Assembly (NCBI RefSeq): GCF_947347685.1
Contig: NC_070649.1
Coordinates: 16,091,561 to 16,155,560, forward strand
DNA length: 64,000 nt
Direction of reading: 5' to 3'
From: Pleuronectes platessa
Taxonomy: Eukaryota; Chordata; Actinopteri; Pleuronectiformes; Pleuronectidae
A program made the position numbers and the translations under genes. Below the pieces are notes generated by a model that ran no database searches, was not told where the DNA came from, and worked only from the letters and a program-made list of their open reading frames with translations. Positions 56,554 through 64,000 of the stretch are shown here, piece by piece (the stretch's first letter is position 1; each line of letters opens with the position of its first letter).

Positions 56554-59543
56554 CCAGTCCATCACAGGGCTGATCACCAGTCCATCAGAGGGAGGATCAC
56601 CAGTCCATAACAAGGAGGATCACCAGTCCATCACAGGGCTGATCACCAGTCCATCAAAGGGAGGATCACCAGTCCATCACATGGCTGATAACCAGTCCAT
56701 CAAAGGGGCTATAACCAGTCCATCAAAGGGAGGATCACCAGTCCATCAAAGGGAGGATCACCAGTCCATCACAGGGCTGATAACCAGCCCATCAAAGGGA
56801 GGATCACCAGTCCATCAAAGGGAGGATCACCAGTCCAACACAGGGCTCATCACCGGTCCAACACAGGGCTGATCACCAGTCCAACACAGAGAGGATCACC
56901 AGTCTAACACAGGGCTGATCACCAGTCCATCACCGGGAGGATCACCAGTCCATCGATGGGCTGATCACCAGTCCATCACAGGTCTGATCACCAGTCCATA
57001 ACAGGGCTGATCACCAGTCCATCACAGGGAGGATCACCAGTCCATCACAGGGAGGATCACCAATCCATCACAGGGAGGATCACCAGTCCATCACAGGGCT
57101 GATCACCAGTCCATCAGAGGGAGGATCACCAATCCATCACAGGGAGGATCACCAGTCCATGACAGGGCTCATCACCAGTCCATCACAGGTCTGATCACCA
57201 GTCCAACATAGGGCTGATCACCAGTCCATCACAGGGCTCATCACCAGTCCATCACAGGTCTGATCACCAGTCCAACACAGGGAGGATCACCAGTCCATCA
57301 CAGGGAGGATCACCAGTCCAATACAGGAAGGATCACCAGTCCATCACAGGGCTGATCACCAGTCCATCACAGGGAGGATCACTAGTCCATCACAGGGAGG
57401 ATCACCAATCTAGCACAGGGAGGATCACCAGTCCATCACAGGGCTGATAACCAGCCCATCAAAGGGAGGATCACCAGTGCAACACAGGGCTCATCACCGG
57501 TCCAACACAGTGCTGATCACCAGTCCACCACAGGGAGGATCACCTTTCTAACACAGGGCTGATCACCAGTCCATCACCGGGAGGATCAACAGTCCATCAC
57601 AGGGCTGATCACCAGTCCATCACAGGGAGGATCACCAGTCCATCAGAGGAAGGATCACCAGTCCATCACAGGGAGGATCACCAGTCCATCACAGGGCTGA
57701 TCACCAGTCCATCACAGGGAGGATCACCAGTCCATCACAGGGAAGATCACCAATCCAGCACAGGGAGGATCACCAGTCCAACACAGGGCTGATCACCAGT
57801 CCATCACAGTGCTCATCAGCAGTCCATCACAGAAAGGATCACCAGTCCATCACAGGGAGGATCACCAGTCCATCAGAGGGAGGATCACCAGTCCATCACA
57901 GGGAGGATCAACAGTCCATCACAGGGAGGATCACCAATCCATCACAGGGAGGATCACCAGTCCATCACATGGCTGATAACCAGTCCATCACAGGGGCTAT
58001 AACCAGTCCATCACAGGGACGATCACCAGTCCATCACAGGGAGGATCACCAGTCCAACACAGGGCTGATCACCAGTCCATCACAGGGCTCATCACCAGTC
58101 CATCACAGAAAGGATCACCAGTCCATCACAGGGAGGATCACCAGTCCATCAGAGGGAGGATCACCAGTCCATCACAGGGAGGATCAACAGTCCATCACAG
58201 GGCTGATCACCAGTCCATCAGAGGGAGGATCACCAGTCCATAACAAGGAGGATCACCAGTCCATCACAGGGCTGATCACCAGTCCATCAAAGGGAGGATC
58301 ACCAGTCCATCACATGGCTGATAACCAGTCCATCAAAGGGGCTATAACCAGTCCATCAAAGGGAGGATCACCAGTCCATCAAAGGGAGGATCACCAGTCC
58401 ATCACAGGGCTGATAACCAGCCCATCAAAGGGAGGATCACCAGTCCATCAAAGGGAGGATCACCAGTCCAACACAGGGCTCATCACCGGTCCAACACAGG
58501 GCTGATCACCAGTCCAACACAGAGAGGATCACGAGTCTAACACAGGGCTGATCACCAGTCCATCACCGGGAGGATCACCAGTCCATCGATGGGCTGATCA
58601 CCAGTCCATCACAGGTCTGATCACCAGTCCATAACAGGGCTGATCACCAGTCCATCACAGGGAGGATCACCAGTCCATCACAGGGAGGATCACCAATCCA
58701 TCACAGGGAGGATCACCAGTCCATCACAGGGCTGATCACCAGTCCATCAGAGGGAGGATCACCAATCCATCACAGGGAGGATCACCAGTCCATGACAGGG
58801 CTCATCACCAGTCCATCACAGGTCTGATCACCAGTCCAACATAGGGCTGATCACCAGTCCATCACAGAGCTCATCACCAGTCCATCACAGGTCTGATCAC
58901 CAGTCCAACACAGGGAGGATCACCAGTCCATCACAGGGAGGATCACCAGTCCAATACAGGAAGGATCACCAGTCCATCACAGGGCTGATCACCAGTCCAT
59001 CACAGGGAGGATCACTAGTCCATCACAGGGAGGATCACCAATCTAGCACAGGGAGGATCACCAGTCCATCACAGGGCTGATAACCAGCCCATCAAAGGGA
59101 GGATCACCAGTGCAACACAGGGCTCATCACCGGTCCAACACAGTGCTGATCACCAGTCCACCACAGGGAGGATCACCAGTCTAACACAGGGCTGATCACC
59201 AGTCCATCACCGGGAGGATCAACAGTCCATCACAGGGCTGATCACCAGTCCATCACAGGGAGGATCACCAGTCCATCAGAGGAAGGATTACCAGTCCATC
59301 ACAGGGAGGATCACCAGTCCATCACAGGGCTGATCACCAGTCCATCACAGGGAGGATCACCAGTCCATCACAGGGAGGATCACCAATCCAGCACAGGGAG
59401 GATCACCAGTCCAACACAGGGCTGATCACCAGTCCATCACAGGGCTCATCACCAGTCCATCACAGAAAGGATCACCAGTACATCACAGGGAGGATCACCA
59501 GTCCATCAGAGGGAGGATCACCAGTCCATCACAGGGAGGATCA
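56554..59543. repeat. 1,633-bp tandem pair in copy C, shortened by 276 bp
   Basis: The first copy, 56554-58186, is full length. The second, 58187-59543, lacks the 276 bp lost near 59443. Confidence 0.85.
59436..59450. other. Deletion junction: 276 bp (12 monomers) absent from copy C
   Basis: At 59443 the offset to copy B changes from 23,943 to 23,667. The missing stretch is B 35500-35775 (A 12569-12844). The two breakpoints lie in near-identical runs, CAGTGCTCATCAGCAG and CAGGGCTCATCACCAG, each followed by the CAGAAAGG variant, which fits homologous misalignment. Confidence 0.88.
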
Positions 59544-61009
59544 ACAGTCCATCACAGGGAGGATCACCAATCCATCACAGGGAGGATCACCAGTCCATCA
59601 CATGGCTGATAACCAGTCCATCACAGGGGCTATAACCAGTCCATCAAAGGGAGGATCACCAGTCCATCAAAGGGAGGATCACCAGTCCATCACAGCGCTG
59701 GTAACCAGCCCATCAAAGGGAGGATCACCAGTCCATCAAAGGGAGGACCACCAGTCCAACAAAGGGCTCATCACCGGTCCAACACAGGGCTGATCACCAG
59801 TCCATCACATGGCTGATAACCAGTCCATCACAGGGGCTATAACCAGTCCATCAAAGGGAGGATCACCAGTCCATCAAAGGGAGGGTCACCAGTCCATCAC
59901 CGGGAGGATCACCAGTCCATCGATGGGCTGATCACCAGTCCATCACAGGTCTGATCACCAGTCCATAACAGGGCTGATCACCAGTCCATCACAGGGAGGA
60001 ACACCAGTCCATCACAGGGAGGATCACCAATCCATCACAGGGAGGATCACCAGTCCATCACAGGGCTGATCACCAGTCCATCAGAGGGAGGATCACCAAT
60101 CCATCACAGGGAGGATCACCAGTCCATGACAGGGCTCATCACCAGTCCATCACAGGTCTGATCACCAGTCCAACATAGGGCTGATCACCAGTCCATCACA
60201 GGGCTCATCACCAGTCCATCACAGGTCTGATCACCAGTCCAACACAGGGAGGATCACCAATCCAGCACAGGGAGGATCACCAGTCCATCACAGGGCTGAT
60301 CACCAGTCCATCACAGGGAGGATCACCAGTCCATAACAAGGAGGATCACCAGTCCATCACAGGGAGGATCACCAGTCCATCACAGGGCTGATCACCAGTC
60401 CATCACAGGGAGGATCACCAGTCCATCACATGGCTGATAACCAGTCCATCACAGGGGCTATAACCAGTCCATCAAAGGGAGGATCACCAGTCCATCAAAG
60501 GGAGGATCACCAGTCCATCACAGGGCTGATCACCAGTCCATCACAGGGCTGATCACCAGTCCATCAAATGGAGGATTACCAGTCCATCACATGGCTGATA
60601 ACCAGTCCATCAAAGGGAGGATCACCAGTCCATCACATGGCTGATAACCAGTCCATCAAAGGGGCTGTAACCAGTCCATCAAAGAGAGGATCACCAGTCC
60701 ATCAAAGGGAGGATCACCAGTCCATCACAGGGCTGATAACCAGCCCATCAAAGGGAGGATCACAAGTCCATCAAAGGGAGGATCACCAGTCCAACACAGG
60801 GCTCATCACCGGTCCAACACAGGGCTGATCACCAGTCCAACACAGGGAGGATCACCAGTCTAAAACAGGGCTGATCACCAGTCCATCACCGGGAGGATCA
60901 CCAGTCCATCACAGGGCTGATCACCAGTCCATCAAAGGGAGGATCACCAGTCCATCACAGGGCTGATCACCAGTCCTTCACAGGGAGGATCACCAGTCCA
61001 TCACAGGGA

Positions 61010-62618
61010 GGATCACTAATCCAGCACAGGTAGGATCACCAGTCCATCACAGGGCTGATCACCAGTTCAACATAGGGCTGATCACCAGTCCATCACAGGG
61101 CTCATCACCAGTCCATCACAGGTCTGATCACCAGTCCAACACAGGTCTGATCACCAGTCCAATACAGGAAGGATCACCAGTCCATCAAAGGGAGGATCAC
61201 CAGTCCATCACATGGCTGATAACCAGTCCATCACAGGGGCTATAACCAGTCCATCAAAGGGAGGATCACCAGTCCATCAAAAGGAGGATCACCAGTCCAT
61301 CACAGGGCTGGTAACCAGCCCATCAAAGGGAGGATCACCAGTCCATCAAAGGGAGGATCACCAGTCCAACACAGGGCTCATCACCGGTCCAACATAGGGC
61401 TGATCACCAGTCCAACACAGGGAGGATCACCAGTCCAACACAGGGCTGATCACCAGTCCATCACAGGGCCCATCACCAGTCCATCAAAGGGAGGATCACC
61501 AGTCCATCACAGGGAGGATCACCAGTCCATTACAGGGAGGATCACTAATCCAGCACAGGTAGGATCACCAGTCCATCACAGGGCTGATCACCAGTCCATT
61601 AGAGGTAGGATCACCAGTCCATCACAGGGCTGATCACCAGTTCAACATAGGGCTGATCACCAGTCCATCACAGGGCTCATCACCAGTCCATCACAGGTCT
61701 GATCACCAGTCCAACACAGGTCTGATCACCAGTCCAATACAGGAAGGATCACCAGTCCATCAAAGGGAGGATCACCAGTCCATCACATGGCTGATAACCA
61801 GTCCATCACAGGGGCTATAACCAGTCCATCAAAGGGAGGATCACCAGTCCATCAAAGGGAGGATCACCAGTCCATCACAGGGCTGGTAACCAGCCCATCA
61901 AAGGGAGGATCACCAGTCCATCAAAGGGAGGATCACCAGTCCAACACAGGGCTCATCACCGGTCCAACATAGGGCTGATCACCAGTCCAACACAGGGAGG
62001 ATCACCAGTCCAACACAGGGCTGATCACCAGTCCATCACAGGGCTCATCACCAGTCCATCAAAGGGAGGATCACCAGTCCATCACAGGGAGGATCACCAG
62101 TCCATTACAGGGAGGATCACTAATCCAGCACAGGTAGGATCACCAGTCCATCACAGGGCTGATCACCAGTCCATTAGAGGGAGGATCACCAGTCCATCAC
62201 AAGGAGGATAACCAGTCCATGACAGGGCTCATCACCAGTCCATCACAGGTCTGATCACCAGTTCAACATAGGGCTGATCACCAGTCCATCACAGGGCTCA
62301 TCACCAGTCCATCACAGGTCTGATCACCAGTCCAACACAGGTCTGATCACCAGTCCAATACAGGAAGGATCACCAGTCCATCAAAGGGAGGATCACCAGT
62401 CCATCACATGGCTGATAACCAGTCCATCACAGGGGCTATAACCAGTCCATCAAAGGGAGGATCACCAGTCCATCAAAGGGAGGATCACCAGTCCATCACA
62501 GGGCTGGTAACCAGCCCATCAAAGGGAGGATCACCAGTCCATCAAAGGGAGGATCACCAGTCCAACACAGGGCTCATCACCGGTCCAACACAGGGCTGAT
62601 CACCAGTCCAACACAGGG
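61010..62618. repeat. Three near-tandem blocks of about 575-621 bp in copy C
   Basis: This is the counterpart of the copy A group at offset 46,598, with starts at 61212, 61787 and 62408. Edges are approximate. Confidence 0.78.
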
Positions 62619-63653
62619 AGGATCACCAGTCCAACACAGGGCTGATCACCAGTCCATCACAGGGCTCATCACCAGTCCATCAAAGGGAGGATCACCAGTC
62701 CATCACAGAGAGGATCACCAGTCCATCATAGGGCTGATCACCAGTCCATCAGAGGGAGGATCACCAGTCCATCACAGGGAGGATCACCAGTCCATCACAG
62801 GGCTGATCACCAGTCCATCACAGGGCTGATCACCAGTCCATCAAATGGAGGATTACCAGTCCATCACATGGCTGATAACCAGTCCATCAAAGGGAGGATC
62901 ACCAGTCCATCACATGGCTGATAACCAGTCCATCAAAGGGGCTGTAACCAGTCCATCAAAGAGAGGATCACCAGTCCATCAAAGGGAGGATCACCAGTCC
63001 ATCACAGGGCTGATAACCAGCCCATCAAAGGGAGGATCACAAGTCCATCAAAGGGAGGATCACCAGTCCAACACAGGGCTCATCACCGGTCCAACACAGG
63101 GCTGATCACCAGTCCAACACAGGGAGGATCACCAGTCTAAAACAGGGCTGATCACCAGTCCATCACCGGGAGGATCACCAGTCCATCACAGGGCTGATCA
63201 CCAGTCCATCAAAGGGAGGATCACCAGTCCATCACAGGGCTGATCACCAGTCCATCACAGGGAGGATCACCAGTCCATCACAGGGAGGATCACTAATCCA
63301 GCACAGGTAGGATCACCAGTCCATCACAGGGCTGATCACCGGTCCAACATAGGGCTGATCACCAGTCCAACACAGGGAGGATCACCAGTCCAACACAGGG
63401 CTGATCACCAGTCCATCACAGGGCTCATCACCAGTCCATCAAAGGGAGGATCACCAGTCCATCACAGGGAGGATCACCAGTCCATTACAGGGAGGATCAC
63501 TAATCCAGCACAGGTAGGATCACCAGTCCATCACAGGGCTGATCACCAGTCCATTAGAGGTAGGATCACCAGTCCATCACAGGGCTGATCACCAGTTCAA
63601 CATAGGGCTGATCACCAGTCCATCACAGGGCTCATCACCAGTCCATCACAGGT

Positions 63654-64000
63654 CTGATCACCAGTCCAACACAGGGCTGATCACCAGTCCATCACAGGGC
63701 TCATCACCAGTCCATCACAGAAAGGATCACCAGTCCATCACAGGGAGGATCACCAGTCCATCAGAGGGAGGATCACCAGTCCATCACAGGGAGGATCAAC
63801 AGTCCATCACAGGGAGGATCACCAATCCATCACAGGGAGGATCACCAGTCCATCACATGGCTGATAACCAGTCCATCACAGGGGCTATAACCAGTCCATC
63901 AAAGGGAGGATCACCAGTCCATCAAAGGGAGGATCACCAGTCCATCACAGCGCTGGTAACCAGCCCATCAAAGGGAGGATCACCAGTCCATCAAAGGGAG
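63654..64000. repeat. Start of a further 6-kb segment (C2), cut by window end
   Basis: These 347 bases match the beginning of A2 (17056 onward) at offset 46,598. They include the ordered run of CAGAAAGG, CATCAGAGGG, CAACAGTCC and CACAGCGCTGG variants that opens each 6-kb segment. Too little is visible to test the version-2 markers. Confidence 0.8.

Larger units (their letters stand above)
1..64000. repeat. 23-bp satellite/minisatellite array filling the window
   Basis: About 2,782 monomers of 23 bp run head to tail in one orientation without any other sequence between them. The consensus starts GATCACCAGTCC and ends ATCACAGGG followed by AG or CT. It has 7 A, 7 C, 6 G and 3 T (about 57% GC), contains no CpG, and is T-poor on this strand. 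The first base of the GATC step (or its CATC variant) falls at position 15 modulo 23 at base 15, base 3120 and base 63978, so there is no net insertion or deletion other than whole monomers. I see only substitutions inside monomers. Common variants change the second half (CATCAA, CATCAG, CAACAC, CATAAC, AGGT); the ACCAGTCC core changes less often. No gene, tRNA, rRNA, inverted segment or transposon end is visible. The family is not one I recognise. Confidence 0.99.
46415..64000. repeat. Higher-order repeat copy C (partial, cut by window end)
   Basis: This is the third higher-order unit, 17,586 bp visible. Against copy A the offset is 46,414 at the start, 46,874 after the 460-bp duplication, and 46,598 after a 276-bp loss near 59443. 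It lacks all three B-specific block changes, so it resembles A more than B in structure apart from the 460-bp block. Markers ACGAGTCT (58533), GTACATC (59480) and GGGTCACC (59885) are at the predicted places. The last 347 bases are the beginning of a second 6-kb segment, so the array continues past the window. Confidence 0.94.

Noticed and set aside
1..64000. CRISPR array
   Set aside because: Repeats are directly adjacent with no unique spacers, and the 23-bp unit diverges along its whole length. No cas-like gene is present.
1..64000. Shine-Dalgarno-like AGGAGG sequences (for example AAGGAGGATCACC near 1020) as bacterial ribosome binding sites
   Set aside because: They are a variant of the monomer end joined to the next GATC and recur by periodicity with no consistent downstream start codon.
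1..64000. Centromeric alpha-like satellite with a CENP-B box, or telomeric repeat
   Set aside because: The monomer is 23 bp, not about 171 bp. I see no CENP-B box pattern (TTCG and CGGG at the right spacing) and no TTAGGG-type repeat. A centromeric or subtelomeric location cannot be tested from this sequence.
1..64000. Transposable element or inverted repeat within the array
   Set aside because: No terminal inverted repeats, target-site duplications, poly-A tract or reversed monomers were seen; duplicated blocks are all direct and in register.
1..64000. G-quadruplex array from one GGG per monomer
   Set aside because: The GGG runs are about 20 bp apart, too far for canonical quadruplex loops, and many monomers have AGAG, AAGG or AGGT instead of AGGG.

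Overview
The window is one uninterrupted tandem repeat array, with no recognisable gene, RNA gene, transposon or unique sequence on either strand. The monomer is 23 bp. Its first 12 bases are GATCACCAGTCC and its last 11 are usually ATCACAGGGAG or ATCACAGGGCT. About 2,782 monomers lie head to tail in one orientation, and every position I checked from base 15 to base 63978 keeps the same 23-bp register.

The array has a clear higher-order structure. Rare marker substitutions recur in the same order about every 23 kb, giving three higher-order repeat (HOR) copies: A at 1-23483 (23,483 bp, 1,021 monomers), B at 23484-46414 (22,931 bp, 997 monomers) and C at 46415-64000 (17,586 bp, cut by the window end). 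The copies are nearly identical in substitutions. They differ by blocks of whole monomers: a 460-bp block duplicated in B and C but single in A; a 1,012-bp loss, a 598-bp tandem gain and a 598-bp loss in B; and a 276-bp loss in C. Inferred full length is about 23,943 bp (1,041 monomers).

Each HOR copy is itself layered. A 6.0-kb segment occurs twice, 14,145 bp apart in A (2911-8912 and 17056-23057), and its two versions carry different substitutions that B and C inherit by position. Smaller nested duplications have periods of 460, 598, 713, 1,633 and about 575-621 bp, and there are dispersed copies of 1.2 to 2.5 kb. The inferred order is: small block duplications, then the 6-kb duplication, then tandem amplification of the whole 23-24 kb unit, then recent private block gains and losses.

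Forward-strand open reading frames up to 199 codons are by-products of the repeat. Because 23 is not a multiple of 3, a frame passes through three monomers before repeating, giving a 23-residue peptide period, and block changes between copies ignore the reading frame. The organism is most likely a eukaryote, because a large HOR-structured satellite is typical of eukaryotic heterochromatin. The CpG-free consensus would fit a CpG-depleted genome such as a vertebrate's, but that is weak evidence and I cannot name a species or satellite family.
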